From positions 52,129 to 116,128 of the forward strand of contig NZ_AUHM01000029.1 in the NCBI RefSeq assembly GCF_000423185.1: DNA of 64,000 nucleotides, in the 5' to 3' direction. Positions 37,389 through 45,668 of this stretch are shown here, piece after piece; the stretch's first letter is position 1; each line of letters begins with the position of its first letter. The stretch is from Inquilinus limosus DSM 16000 (GTDB lineage: Bacteria > Pseudomonadota > Alphaproteobacteria > DSM-16000 > Inquilinaceae). The position numbers and the translations under genes were made by a program. Below the pieces are notes generated by a model that saw nothing but the letters and a program-made list of their open reading frames with translations, was not told the DNA's origin and did not search any database.

Positions 37389-37414
37389 GGCGGGCGCCCC
37401 GAAGGGCGCCCGCC
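37389..37414 (-). terminator. UUCG-type terminator after the BON gene
   Basis: On the minus strand an 11-bp perfect stem GGCGGGCGCCC/GGGCGCCCGCC closes a TTCG tetraloop and is followed by TTTCC. It sits 9 bp past the BON gene stop. The stem is exceptionally stable, but the T run is short. Confidence 0.8.
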
Positions 37415-37422
37415 GACCACGC

Positions 37423-38253
37423 TTAGAGCTCGGTGGCCGAGCGTCGGCCGGAGGAACTGGTCCTGCTGCCCGTGCTCGTGCCGGTCTGGCTGCCGGTCGT
37501 CCCCTGACCGGAGATGGTCTGGCTGCCGCCCTGCTCCTCCTTCTTGACCCGCAGGTTGTTCTGGACATGGCCGACCCCGGACACCTGCTCGGCGCAATCC
37601 TCGGCGCGCCGGCGCTGGTCACGGCTGTTGACCGTGCCGGTGAGCGTCACCTCCGCGTTGGAGACCGTGATCTCGATCTCGGACGCGTCGACGGCGGGAT
37701 CGTCGGTCAGCCTGTCGCAGACATCCTCGCGGATGCGCTCGTCGGACCGGGTGTAGCCGCGCGGCCCTCGACCGCGAAATCCTTCCATGCCGCGGCCGAA
37801 GCCCTCGCCCGTGGTGCCATAGCCGGTTTCGCCACGCATCCAGTCCCCGCCCTGGGTCCACTGGCCGCCATAGCCGCGGCCGCCATAGCCTTCCTGCCCG
37901 GCCCAGTTCCGGCCGTAGCCGCCTTCGCCCCAGCTCTGACCGCCATAGCCCTGGCCGGACCAGCGGGGGCGATCTTCCTGGCCCTCCCAGCCCCGGCCGC
38001 GATAGCCGTAGTCGCTCTCCCGGTAGCCCGGGCCAGAGGGCTCGCGGCCGGGACCGCCCATATATCCGCCCTCGCGCATCTCCTCGCCGCGGCCATAATA
38101 GTCTTCGCCGCGCCCGTAATCGCGACCGCGGCCGTACTGCCCGTATTCACCCTCGTCCTCGGAGCGGCCGCTGCGATAGCCCTCGTCGCGCCGTTCCCGG
38201 CGCCGCCAGTCCTCGCGCTCGCGCTCCTGATATCTGCGCCTCTCGTTGGCCAT
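37423..38253 (-). CDS. BON-domain protein with Gly/Tyr/Arg-rich N-terminus
   Basis: 276 residues. Residues 1-155 are low-complexity, dominated by Gly, Tyr, Arg and Glu with many RGxGY/YGRG-like units. Residues 165-240 are a BON domain (IREDVCDRLTDDPAVDASEI, then VTLTGTVNSRDQRRRAEDCAE). The tail is Ser/Thr/Gly-rich. No signal peptide is apparent, which is unusual since most BON proteins are exported. Paralogues with the same layout are common in rhizobia-like genomes and are often stress-induced. The Gly/Tyr/Arg composition resembles RNA-binding or phase-separating tracts. The 250 bp upstream, toward the divergent VOC gene, carry no other gene. Confidence 0.88.
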   Translation of the reverse strand: MANERRRYQEREREDWRRRERRDEGYRSGRSEDEGEYGQYGRGRDYGRGEDYYGRGEEMREGGYMGGPGREPSGPGYRESDYGYRGRGWEGQEDRPRWSGQGYGGQSWGEGGYGRNWAGQEGYGGRGYGGQWTQGGDWMRGETGYGTTGEGFGRGMEGFRGRGPRGYTRSDERIREDVCDRLTDDPAVDASEIEITVSNAEVTLTGTVNSRDQRRRAEDCAEQVSGVGHVQNNLRVKKEEQGGSQTISGQGTTGSQTGTSTGSRTSSSGRRSATEL

Positions 38254-38503
38254 CTCAAGTCTCCCTTTTGCCGCCGACGTTCTGTCGGCTTTGAGGAGAA
38301 AATCTGCCGGATTATCGGCCGGTTCCGGGTTCGGTTCGCAGCGACGCAGAAAGAATTTATCTGTCCGGCCGCCCCTCGATGAGGCCTGCGTCCGGCCGGG
38401 TGCTCAGGTCCGCTCACGGCGCATTTCCGTCGCGGGCTCCGCTTGGCCGTCCCGGCGCTGCGGCGGTATCCTGCCGAGGCCGAGGCAGCCGGAGGATCCC
38501 GCC

Positions 38504-38956
38504 ATGCCCGAGGACCGCAAGGCCCGTGCGATCGGATTCAACCACGTCGCGCTCGAGGTCGGCGACATCGACGAGGCGCTGACCTTTTACGGCCAGTTGT
38601 TCGACTTCACCCTGCGCGGTCGCTCCGAAGGCATGGCCTTCATCGACCTGGGCGACCAGTTCCTGGCGCTGCAGCAGGGCCGCCGCCAGGGGCCTGACGA
38701 TGGCCGCCACTTCGGGCTGGTGGTGGACGACAAGGACGCGGTGCGAAGGGCGCTGGCCGAGGCCGGGGTAAAGGTGCTGCCCGGCCCGTTCCTCGACTTC
38801 CTCGACCCCTGGGGCAACCGGATCGAGATCGTCGGCTACGGCAACATCCAGTTCACCAAGGCCCCGCATGTGCTGCGCGGCATGGGCCTGTCCCATCTCG
38901 GCAAGACCGAACAGGCGATCAAGGAGCTGACGGAGAAGGGGATGGGGCCGGGGTGA
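38504..38956 (+). CDS. VOC (glyoxalase/dioxygenase-like) family protein
   Basis: 150 residues. The first beta-alpha-beta module starts IGFNHVALEVGDIDEALTFYG and includes AFIDLGDQFLALQQG. The second includes GRHFGLVVDDKDAVRRAL and FLDPWGNRIEIVGYGNIQF. The metal positions His, Glu and His are plausible. The C-terminal 25 residues form an extra helix. GGAGG precedes the ATG. The substrate is unknown. It is divergent from the BON gene. Confidence 0.88.
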   Translation: MPEDRKARAIGFNHVALEVGDIDEALTFYGQLFDFTLRGRSEGMAFIDLGDQFLALQQGRRQGPDDGRHFGLVVDDKDAVRRALAEAGVKVLPGPFLDFLDPWGNRIEIVGYGNIQFTKAPHVLRGMGLSHLGKTEQAIKELTEKGMGPG

Positions 38957-38966
38957 GTGTGTCCCA

Positions 38967-39431
38967 GTGATTTTGAGACGCGGCCGGGCTGAAGCGGCTG
39001 GAGAGAGATGCTACGATCTCCGCCGTACAGGACGCACGGATTTCAATAGGCGTATTCCATGGCCCCTCCATCTCTATGCCGCGATATTTCTCGTCGTGAC
39101 TGCTTCAGTGCATTGGCTTCCCGGCTCGGAAGATCCTCAGTTCTGGCTCCCGATGTGGGCCATCTGTCTTACGCTCGTTCTCGGGCTCGTGCTGCGCCGG
39201 CTGTGGGTGCTGCATGTGCTGCAGGGCATCGCGATCTTCTCTAGTGTCGCCTGGACGGCGACGGTCGTCGCGATCGCTTGGAAGGGCTGGCCGTATTCCG
39301 ATCTGTTGTCTTCGATCGTGTCCCTCATCCCTGGGCTCGCCGCGATCGCGTTCTCGTGGGGGATGTTCCTGTTGGTCAGACAGTCCTTCCGCCGCTTGTC
39401 GCAGGCCGGTGTACCGCAATCGAACGCATAG
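38967..39431 (+). CDS. small integral membrane protein, unknown
   Basis: 154 residues with three or four hydrophobic segments (PLHLYAAIFLVVTASVHWL, WAICLTLVLGLVLRRLWVL, ISSVAWTATVVAIAW-like, LIPGLAAIAFSWGMFLLV). GTG 38967 has no good ribosome site, so the true start may be later. It begins 10 bp after the VOC stop and may be co-transcribed. GC content is lower than in its neighbours. I cannot assign a family. Confidence 0.55.
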   Translation: MILRRGRAEAAGERCYDLRRTGRTDFNRRIPWPLHLYAAIFLVVTASVHWLPGSEDPQFWLPMWAICLTLVLGLVLRRLWVLHVLQGIAIFSSVAWTATVVAIAWKGWPYSDLLSSIVSLIPGLAAIAFSWGMFLLVRQSFRRLSQAGVPQSNA

Positions 39432-39510
39432 TCCGATAGACGAGCGAGTCTCCTCCTGGTCGCCGCCTCATACCGACGACCCCATGATCGGACTCTCCTG
39501 CGAAGGAACC

Positions 39511-39594
39511 GTCATTGCGAGGAGGCGAAGCCGATGAAGCAATCCATGCCTCCGCTCTTGCGGCCCTGGATTGCTTCGCTGCGCTCGCAATGAC
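39511..39594. repeat. palindromic intergenic repeat (GTCATTGCGAG...CTCGCAATGAC)
   Basis: The two ends GTCATTGCGAG and CTCGCAATGAC are perfect complements, and the inner parts GGCGAAGCC...GAAGCAATCCA and TGGATTGCTTCGC also pair. This is a full-length copy of the element present in degraded form at 11380-11461. It lies between a membrane-protein gene and the convergent end of the sugar operon. Confidence 0.85.
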
Positions 39595-39618
39595 GACCCC
39601 TTCATAGGCTCACCGGTA

Positions 39619-40791
39619 TCATTCGCCGACGCCGATCCACTTCCTCTCCGCCGCCGACCGGCCGATCGCTTCGCTCACCCGTTCCAGCGCCGCGGCGGCG
39701 GCGAAGTCCGGATAGGCCGCCGGGCCGCTGGCGATGGCGTCGAGCAGCTGCGCCACCTCGATCACCTTGAGGTCGTTGAAGCCGAGGCCGTGGCCGGCGG
39801 CGGGGCTGAAGGCGCCGTAATGCGGGTGGGCCGGGCCGGTCAGCACGGTGCGGAAGCCGTTGCGGTCGCCCGGCGCGGCGCTGGGCTGGTAGAGTTGCAG
39901 CTCGTTCATCCGCTCCTGGTCGAACAGGATCGCGCCCTCGGTGCCGAACACCTCGAAGGCCAAGTGGTTCTTGCGGCCCCAGGCGACGCGGCTGGTCGCC
40001 ACCGTGCCGATGGTGCCGTCGGCGAAGCGCAGCAGGGCGTGGGTCTGGTCCTCGTTCTCCACCTTCGCCGTCTCCGCCGTCACCGCGGCGGCGCCGTCGC
40101 GGCGCTCGCGGCCCTCGCCGGCGGCGGGCAGGGGACGCTCGGCGATCACCGTCCGCTGGTCGGCCGAGACCTCGGCGATCGGGCCGATCAGGGACAGCGC
40201 CACGCTGAGGATATGCGAGCCGATGTCGCCCAGCGCGCCGCTGCCCGCCTGGTCGCGCCGGCAGCGCCAGGACATCGGCACGGCCGGATCGGCCATGTAG
40301 TCCTCGTCGCTGACGCCGCGGAAATAGGTGACGCGGCCGATGGCGCCGTCGCGGATCAGCTGCGCGGCGAAGGAGACGGCCGGGCTGCGCAGGTAGTTGT
40401 AGCCGACCATGGTGACGGTACCGGCCCTGGCGGCGGCCGCCGCCATCTCCGCCGCATCGGCGGCGGTCAGGGCCAGCGGCTTTTCGCAATAGACGTGCTT
40501 GCCGGCCTCCAGCGCTGCCAGCGCCATCGGCTTGTGCAGCAGGTTGGGGGAGGTGACGGCGACCAGGTCGACCTTCGGGTCGGAGACGAGGTCGCGCCAG
40601 TCATCGGTGGCGCGGGCGAAGCCGAAGCGCTCGGCGGCGCGCCGAGCCGCGCCGGCGTCGATGTCGGCCACGGCCTCGAGCCGCACGCCGAGCCGGGTGC
40701 GGAACACCGCGGGCGCGGCCCGGAAGGCCAAAGCATGGCATTCGCCCATGAAGCCGGTGCCGATCAGCCCGACGCCGATGCTGGTGGTCAT
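39619..40791 (-). CDS. Gfo/Idh/MocA-family oxidoreductase
   Basis: 390 residues. The Rossmann domain begins VGLIGTGFMGECHALAF. The EKP motif (YCEKPLALTAADAAEM) near 100 is the family hallmark, with the catalytic Lys. The C-terminal domain carries the GDIGSHILSVA block, whose His is the usual catalytic residue. ATG 40791 has GAGGAC before it. It is the last gene of a sugar ABC operon, so it probably oxidises the imported sugar or inositol. The exact substrate is unknown. Confidence 0.9.
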   Translation of the reverse strand: MTTSIGVGLIGTGFMGECHALAFRAAPAVFRTRLGVRLEAVADIDAGAARRAAERFGFARATDDWRDLVSDPKVDLVAVTSPNLLHKPMALAALEAGKHVYCEKPLALTAADAAEMAAAAARAGTVTMVGYNYLRSPAVSFAAQLIRDGAIGRVTYFRGVSDEDYMADPAVPMSWRCRRDQAGSGALGDIGSHILSVALSLIGPIAEVSADQRTVIAERPLPAAGEGRERRDGAAAVTAETAKVENEDQTHALLRFADGTIGTVATSRVAWGRKNHLAFEVFGTEGAILFDQERMNELQLYQPSAAPGDRNGFRTVLTGPAHPHYGAFSPAAGHGLGFNDLKVIEVAQLLDAIASGPAAYPDFAAAAALERVSEAIGRSAAERKWIGVGE

Positions 40792-40815
40792 CTGATGGTC
40801 CTCGACCAAGTCAGT

Positions 40816-40931
40816 CCCCCCTCCCCGCGGGAGGGGACAGGGGGAGGGGGTGTCGATGCAGGGAGCTGGTCCGGGCCGGAGCGGGTGGCTCGAACCCCTT
40901 CCCCCTAACCCCCTCCCGCGAGGGGAGGGGG
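40816..40931. repeat. C/G-tract palindromic repeat inside the sugar operon
   Basis: CCCCTCCCCGCGGGAGGGG opens and CCCCTCCCGCGAGGGGAGG closes an imperfect palindrome that fills the gap between the ABC ATPase and the dehydrogenase genes. A GGGGGAGGGGG tract and its complement CCCCTTCCCCC lie inside. It could form a strong RNA hairpin and alter expression of the distal gene. Confidence 0.75.
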
Positions 40932-40943
40932 TAGTAGATGGGT

Positions 40944-41750
40944 CTACGCCGCCGCGTCGCTGCGTTCGAACTCGGCCAGCTCGGCGGTCAGGCTGGCCAG
41001 CTCCTGGCCGCCGGCCATCATCTCCAGCACCTGCTCGCGGCTGATCTCGCTCTTGGCGAAGGTGCCCAGGCAGCGGCCGCGGTTCAGCAAGGTGAAGGTG
41101 TCGGCCACCGGATAGGCGTGGTGCACGTTATGGGTGATGAAGATCACCCCCAGCCCGCGCGCCCGTGCCTGCACGATGTAGCGCAGCACCACCGAGGCCT
41201 GCTTGACGCCGAGGGCCGAGGTCGGCTCGTCCAGGATCAGCACCTTGGCGCCGAAATGCACGGCCCGGGCGATGGCGACGCATTGCCGCTCGCCGCCCGA
41301 CAGGGTGCCGACCGCCTGGCCGGGGTCGCGCACATCGATGCCGATCTCGCGCATCGCCGCGCGCGCCACCGCGTTCGCCTTGTCCATGTCGATGCGCCGG
41401 GTCGGGCCCCAGCCCACCGTCGGCTCGCGGCCCATGAAGAAGTTCCGGGTGATGCTCATCAGCGGCACCATCGCCAGGTCCTGGTAGACCGTGGCGATGC
41501 CGTGGTCGAGCGCGTGGCGCGGCGAGGTGAAGCGCACCTCGCGGCCCTCGACCAGCATCTGCCCTTCGCTCGGCTGGTGCACGCCGGCCAGGGTCTTGAT
41601 CAGGGTCGACTTGCCGGCGCCGTTGTCGCCGAGCAGGGCCAGCACCTCGCCGGCGCGGACCGAGATGGTGATGTCCTTCAGCGCCACCACCGAGCCGAAA
41701 TACTTGGAGACGCCCTGCAGCTCGACGAGGGGGATGGATGCAGCGTTCAC
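40944..41750 (-). CDS. sugar ABC transporter ATP-binding protein
   Basis: 268 residues, single ATPase domain: Walker [17 protein letters not shown] (about 36), signature [15 protein letters not shown], Walker [12 protein letters not shown] and H-loop [11 protein letters not shown]. It resembles the FrcA-type single-domain ATPases of carbohydrate importers rather than the doubled RbsA type. GTG start 41750 overlaps the permease stop by 4 bp. It powers uptake of the sugar bound by the operon's binding protein. Confidence 0.92.
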   Translation of the reverse strand: MNAASIPLVELQGVSKYFGSVVALKDITISVRAGEVLALLGDNGAGKSTLIKTLAGVHQPSEGQMLVEGREVRFTSPRHALDHGIATVYQDLAMVPLMSITRNFFMGREPTVGWGPTRRIDMDKANAVARAAMREIGIDVRDPGQAVGTLSGGERQCVAIARAVHFGAKVLILDEPTSALGVKQASVVLRYIVQARARGLGVIFITHNVHHAYPVADTFTLLNRGRCLGTFAKSEISREQVLEMMAGGQELASLTAELAEFERSDAAA

Positions 41751-42895
41751 GACCGGCCTCCCGTCACCTTGCGGCGGATGTAGTTGTTCACCATCACGGC
41801 CAAGAGCAGCATCACCCCGAGGAAGACCTTAAACCAGTCGGTGTTCACGCCGGAGTAGAAGATGCCCATCTGCACCACGCCGAAGATCAGCGCGCCGAAG
41901 GCGGCGCCGATCACCGAGCCGTAGCCGCCGGTCAGCAGCGTGCCGCCGATCACCGCGGCGATGATGGCCTCGAACTCCTTCAGCAGGCCGCGGTCGGCGG
42001 CGGCGGAGCCGAACTCCATCACCTGGCAGGCGGCGAAGACGGTGGAGCAGAAGGCGGTGCCCATGAACAGCAGCACCTTCACCCGGCCGACCGGCACGCC
42101 CATGTTGCGGGCCGCCGTGTTGTCGCCGCCGACGGCGAAGATCCAGTTGCCGAAGCGGGTGCGCAGCAGGATCCAGGCGCCGATCGCGGTCAGCGCCACC
42201 CACCACACCACCAGGACGGGCAGGCCGGGCACCACCGGGGTGCCGTCCGGGAAGGTCGCGATCCACCCCAGGCTGCCGGCCCAGCGATAGAGCCCGTCCA
42301 GGACGGTGCCGTAGAACAGCGGCGCCAGCCAGTCGGATGCCGCCGGGTCCTTCAGCCCGCCGACGATGGTGCGGTTGGTGAACAGGATCGACAGCGCGAT
42401 GGTCATGCCGCGCAGGATGAACAGGAAGGCCAGGCTGACGATGAAGCTGGGCAGGCCGGTGCGCACCACCAGCCAGCCGTTCAACGCGCCGATGGCGAGG
42501 GCGCCGGCGAAGGCGAAGGCCAGCGACAGCCAGACCGGCCAGCCGAAGAACACGGTCGGGATCGCGATCATCATCCCGGCGAAGCCGATCATCGAGCCGA
42601 TCGACAGGTCGAACTCGCCGGCGATCATCAGGAGGCTGGCGCCCACCGCGAGGATGCCCAGCTGGGCCGAGACCACCAGCCAGTTCGAGACGCCGTCGGC
42701 GCTGAACATGCCGGAACCGCCGGCGGCGATGGCGAAGAAGACGAAGACCAGCACGGTGCCGGCCATGGCGCCGAGCTCGGGGCGGGAGAGCAGGCGTGAG
42801 GCGAGGGAGACGGAGCGCAGCCGCTCGTCGCCCGCCGGACGCGGGGCGGGGGCCCGGCCCTGCGGCATCCTGGTGTCTGTCTGGAGGGTGGTCAT
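41747..42895 (-). CDS. sugar ABC transporter permease
   Basis: 382 residues, about ten hydrophobic segments, of the RbsC/FrcC-type BPD_transp_2 family. [20 protein letters not shown] is the conserved early motif, and [20 protein letters not shown] the cytoplasmic coupling loop. ATG 42895 was chosen because GGAAGACGCC precedes it. The upstream extension lies in repeat DNA. It is translationally coupled to the ATPase gene. Confidence 0.93.
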   Translation of the reverse strand: MTTLQTDTRMPQGRAPAPRPAGDERLRSVSLASRLLSRPELGAMAGTVLVFVFFAIAAGGSGMFSADGVSNWLVVSAQLGILAVGASLLMIAGEFDLSIGSMIGFAGMMIAIPTVFFGWPVWLSLAFAFAGALAIGALNGWLVVRTGLPSFIVSLAFLFILRGMTIALSILFTNRTIVGGLKDPAASDWLAPLFYGTVLDGLYRWAGSLGWIATFPDGTPVVPGLPVLVVWWVALTAIGAWILLRTRFGNWIFAVGGDNTAARNMGVPVGRVKVLLFMGTAFCSTVFAACQVMEFGSAAADRGLLKEFEAIIAAVIGGTLLTGGYGSVIGAAFGALIFGVVQMGIFYSGVNTDWFKVFLGVMLLLAVMVNNYIRRKVTGGRS

Positions 42896-42958
42896 GGCGT
42901 CTTCCGGGCTTGTGGGCGGGAAGAGGGGAGGCGGGTCTGGGGTGCCGATTTTTGGATT

Positions 42959-43088
42959 GCCTCTCCCGCGTGGCGGGAGAGGTCGGGCGTCCGCAGGACG
43001 ACCGGATGAGGGCTGGCACCGGCCTCGACAAAGGGCCCTCACCCGGAGCCGCTTCGCGTCTCCGACCTCTCCCGCAAGCGGGAGAGGC
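42959..43088. repeat. composite palindromic repeat (CCTCTCCCGC...GCGGGAGAGG) inside the ABC operon
   Basis: The element begins GCCTCTCCCGCGTGGCGGG and ends CTCCCGCAAGCGGGAGAGGC. It contains CCGGATGAGGGC, then CGGCCTCGACAAAGGGCC, then CCCTCACCCGGAG. Both ends are themselves hairpins and the whole is a larger palindrome. It fills most of the 241-bp gap between the binding-protein and permease genes. A nested relative lies at 63328-63493. A short palindrome GCCTCTC-GGA-GAGAGGC follows at 43110-43126. Confidence 0.85.
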
Positions 43089-43136
43089 AGCGCTCAAAGC
43101 GGCGGCCCCGCCTCTCGGAGAGAGGCTTGCTCAGTC

Positions 43137-44090
43137 CTACCGGTACTCCCCGGCCAGCTTCTCGACCTGGGCGATGTTGTCCTTGGTGATGAAGCCGGGG
43201 CCGGAGTTGATGTTGTTGCTGGGGATCACGCCGTAGCGGACGTAGTTCGCCAGCAGCACCACCGGCAGGTAGCCCTGCAGATAGGGCTGCTGGTCGATGG
43301 CGAAGGTCACCGTGCCGTCCTTGACGCCGGCGGCGATCGCCGGGCTCAGGTCGAAGGTGGCGAAGAACACCTTGCCGGCCTGCTTATTGGCCTGCAGCAC
43401 GGCGATGGTCGGCTCGGCCGAGTTGGGGCCGAGGGTCAGGATGCCGTTGGTGTCCGGGTTGGCGCGCAGATAGGCCGAGACCTTGGTCTGCACCTCGCCC
43501 GGGTCCATGCCGGAATCGATCATCTGGTTGCCCAGCGGAACGCCGAGCGCGTCGGCGAAGCCCTGGCAGCGCTCCACCGAGGCCGGGTTGGTGATGTAGT
43601 GGTTGACACACAGGAACTTGGTGACGCCCGCGGCCTTGGCCTTCTCGCCGGCGCCCTTGCCGGCGTCGTATTCCGGCTGGCCGATATGCATCAGCGCGCC
43701 GAGCTGCTTGCTCTGCTCCGCCGTGCCGGAGTTGATGGTGATGACCGGAATGCCGCGCTTCACCGCATCGGTGATCGGGCCCTTCAGCACATCGAAATCG
43801 GCGATGGTGATGATGATGCCGGCGGGCTTCGACGCGGTGGCCTGCTGCAGGATGCGGGCCATGTCGGCGAGGTCGCCGGTCGACGGGTTTTGGTAGTCCA
43901 CGGTGGCGCCGACCTGCTGACCCGCGTCGCGGATCGCGGTCTTGATCGTGTTCCACCAGCTGTCGGAATCGGGCGCGTGGCTGATCAGCACGAAGCGCTC
44001 ATTGGCCGCCTGCGCCGGCTGGGGCGCCGCCGCCAGGCCCAGCGCCATGGCGGCCACAATGGCCGCACCGCACAGCAATGTCCGAAGCAT
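43137..44090 (-). CDS. sugar ABC transporter periplasmic binding protein
   Basis: 317 residues of the RbsB-like (Peripla_BP_4) family. The Sec signal peptide (MLRTLLCGAAIVAAMALGLA) ends near PAQA-AN. The mature part starts RFVLISHAPDSDSWWNTIK, with IIITIADFDVLKGPITDAV and PVITINSGTAEQSK blocks typical of pentose/hexose binders. It closes with the IDQQPYLQGYLPVV segment that lines the pocket. ATG 44090 has GGGAGGACCAGGA before it. First gene of the four-gene operon. The ligand could be a hexose, pentose or inositol. Confidence 0.92.
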   Translation of the reverse strand: MLRTLLCGAAIVAAMALGLAAAPQPAQAANERFVLISHAPDSDSWWNTIKTAIRDAGQQVGATVDYQNPSTGDLADMARILQQATASKPAGIIITIADFDVLKGPITDAVKRGIPVITINSGTAEQSKQLGALMHIGQPEYDAGKGAGEKAKAAGVTKFLCVNHYITNPASVERCQGFADALGVPLGNQMIDSGMDPGEVQTKVSAYLRANPDTNGILTLGPNSAEPTIAVLQANKQAGKVFFATFDLSPAIAAGVKDGTVTFAIDQQPYLQGYLPVVLLANYVRYGVIPSNNINSGPGFITKDNIAQVEKLAGEYR

Positions 44091-44181
44091 TCCTGGTCCT
44101 CCCTCGGTTTCGTCGCCGATTCGTCGGGCCGGGGAGGGACGGATGCCCGCCGCCCGGCGCCGGTGTCGGTCGATCACCAGA

Positions 44182-44210
44182 ATTGAACAGGATTTTTAAT
44201 CAGAAGGCAA
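44182..44210 (-). promoter_or_regulatory. promoter of the sugar ABC operon
   Basis: On the minus strand TTGCCT (44210-44205) and TTCAAT (44187-44182) are 17 nt apart in an A+T-rich patch. A palindrome CAGAA-A-TTCTG lies just upstream at 44212-44222, inside the end of the TetR gene. It could be an operator. Confidence 0.5.
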
Positions 44211-44211
44211 T

Positions 44212-44862
44212 TCAGAATTTCTGTTCTATTTCTGATCCGGCCGTTTCAGGGCTGCCGGCGCCGCGCAGGCCGGCCTCCAGGATCGCGGCGGCGCGGCCGG
44301 CCAGCACGTCCAGCCCGCCATCGCGCACCAGCTCCTCGGCCAGCTGGCCGGAGATGACCAGCAGCGCCAGGCCGTGCAGCTGGGCCCAGGCGGCCACCAC
44401 CGCGGCCCGATCCGCCGCCGGCGCCAGGCGGTGCACGGCGCGGCGCAGCCCGTCATAAGCCTGCTCCGACGCCGCCCACAGCGCCGGGTCGGCCGATTTC
44501 TCCAGCGTTCCCTCGAACATCAGCCGGAACAGCCCTGGCTGCTCGCGGGCGAAGCCGAGATAGGCGCGGAACCCGGCGGCCAGCCCCGGCACGGCCGAGG
44601 CCGGGATGGACTGCATGCAGGCGGACAACGCGGCGAATCCCTCCACCGCCACCGCGGCCAGCAGCGCCTGCCTGGTCGGAAAGTGCCGGTAAGGCGCGTT
44701 GTGCGAGACGCCGACCCGGCGGGCGACGTCGCGCAGGCTCAGCGCCTCCGGCCCGGTCTCTTCCAGGATTTCGCGCGCCGCCGCCACCAGCGCCCGGCGC
44801 AGGTCGCCATGGTGATAGGGCTGCTCCGGTCCCGCCTGCTCCGATGTTGACACGGTCCACAT
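44212..44862 (-). CDS. TetR/AcrR family regulator
   Basis: About 216 residues. Helix-turn-helix region at roughly 20-65 (REILEETGPEALSLRDVARR, VGVSHNAPYRHFPTRQALL). The C-terminal ligand domain is of the WHG/TetR_C_33 type (GLFRLMFEG near the middle). The start is uncertain: ATG 44862 or the more upstream ATG 44889, which sits inside an operator arm. It is divergent from the NnrU gene, and operator arms flank that gene's promoter, so it is likely both autoregulated and the repressor of NnrU. Confidence 0.88.
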   Translation of the reverse strand: MWTVSTSEQAGPEQPYHHGDLRRALVAAAREILEETGPEALSLRDVARRVGVSHNAPYRHFPTRQALLAAVAVEGFAALSACMQSIPASAVPGLAAGFRAYLGFAREQPGLFRLMFEGTLEKSADPALWAASEQAYDGLRRAVHRLAPAADRAAVVAAWAQLHGLALLVISGQLAEELVRDGGLDVLAGRAAAILEAGLRGAGSPETAGSEIEQKF

Positions 44863-44890
44863 CCATCCATATGTTGCTTCTGTCAACATC
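44843..44890 (+). promoter_or_regulatory. NnrU promoter framed by a 10-bp inverted repeat
   Basis: TTGACA (44847-44852), 17 nt, then TATGTT (44870-44875) is a near-consensus promoter toward the NnrU gene. Two perfect 10-bp arms, GATGTTGACA (44843-44852) and TGTCAACATC (44881-44890), cover the -35 element and the start-site region. A repressor bound to both arms would silence the promoter. The divergent TetR protein is the obvious candidate. Confidence 0.72.
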
Positions 44891-44923
44891 GACCGGATCG
44901 GTCCTGCTGTAAAGGCCGCAACG

Positions 44924-45571
44924 ATGCTCTCTCTCGCCCTCGCCGCACTGTTCTGGGTGGTGCTGCACCTCGGCGTCGCCGGCCCGCTCCGCCCGGCCCT
45001 GGTGGGGCGGCTGGGGGAGATGGGGTATCGCGGCCTGTTCTCGGTGCTCAGCGCCGTCGGCCTCGTCTGGCTGATCCTGGCCTATCGCGACGCGCCCTAT
45101 CAGCCGCTATGGGCCCCGGCGCCCTTCTGGATCGCGGCGGTGCTGGTGCTCCTCGGCTTCGTGCTGCTGGCCTACAGCCTCGGCCCCTCCAACCCGACCC
45201 AGGTGGGGGCGGAGCGGATGGGCAGCGCGCTGCCGGTCCAGGGCATCACCCGGATCACCCGCCATCCGATGCTCTGGGCCTTCGCGCTCTGGGCGGCGGC
45301 GCATCTGGCGGTCAACGGCCATTGGGCCGGGGTGCTGCTGTTCGGCGCCGTCCTGGTCACCGCGTTGAATGGCATGGCCTCGATCGACCGCAAGCGGGCA
45401 GCGCGGCTGGGCCCCGCCTGGGACGACTTCGCCCGCCGCACCTCGCGCCTGCCCTTCGCCGCCGTGCTGGCCGGCCGCGGCGAGCTCAAGCTCGGCGAGC
45501 TGGCGCTGTGGCGGCTCGGCCTCGGCGTCCTGCTGTTCGTCGCCGCGCTGTGGCTGCACGGTTTCTTGTGA
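44924..45571 (+). CDS. NnrU family membrane protein
   Basis: 215 residues with six or seven hydrophobic segments and NnrU hallmarks (RGLFSVLSAVGLVWLILAYR, GITRITRHPMLWAFALWA, and the late GMASIDRKRAARLGPAWDDF). NnrU proteins accompany nitrogen-oxide reduction in some bacteria, and the wider family includes isoprenoid-modifying membrane enzymes. No denitrification genes are nearby, so the link is weak here. Start ATG 44924 has an AAAGG about 10 nt upstream. Confidence 0.9.
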   Translation: MLSLALAALFWVVLHLGVAGPLRPALVGRLGEMGYRGLFSVLSAVGLVWLILAYRDAPYQPLWAPAPFWIAAVLVLLGFVLLAYSLGPSNPTQVGAERMGSALPVQGITRITRHPMLWAFALWAAAHLAVNGHWAGVLLFGAVLVTALNGMASIDRKRAARLGPAWDDFARRTSRLPFAAVLAGRGELKLGELALWRLGLGVLLFVAALWLHGFL

Positions 45572-45575
45572 GGGT

Positions 45576-45657
45576 GTAGGTTGGGTTCGCCGTCGGCGAA
45601 CCCAACAATGGCTCGGGCTGCGGGATGTTGGGTTCGCGTGCGGCGAACCCAACCTAC
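45576..45657. repeat. palindromic repeat GTAGGTTGGGTTCGC...GCGAACCCAACCTAC
   Basis: The outer arms GTAGGTTGGGTTCGC and GCGAACCCAACCTAC are perfect complements. Each is itself followed or preceded by an inner complement (GGCGAACCCAAC; GTTGGGTTCGC), giving two internal hairpins. It fills the gap between the convergent NnrU and pseC genes and may act as a bidirectional end. Similar GGTTGGGTT repeats are scattered through many proteobacteria. Confidence 0.85.
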
Positions 45658-45668
45658 GGCGGTGAGCG

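Noticed and set aside
38254..38503. General-stress (GGAAC-N17-CGTT type) promoter before the BON gene
   Set aside because: A GGAAC is present on the minus strand, but the required downstream element is not at a valid distance.
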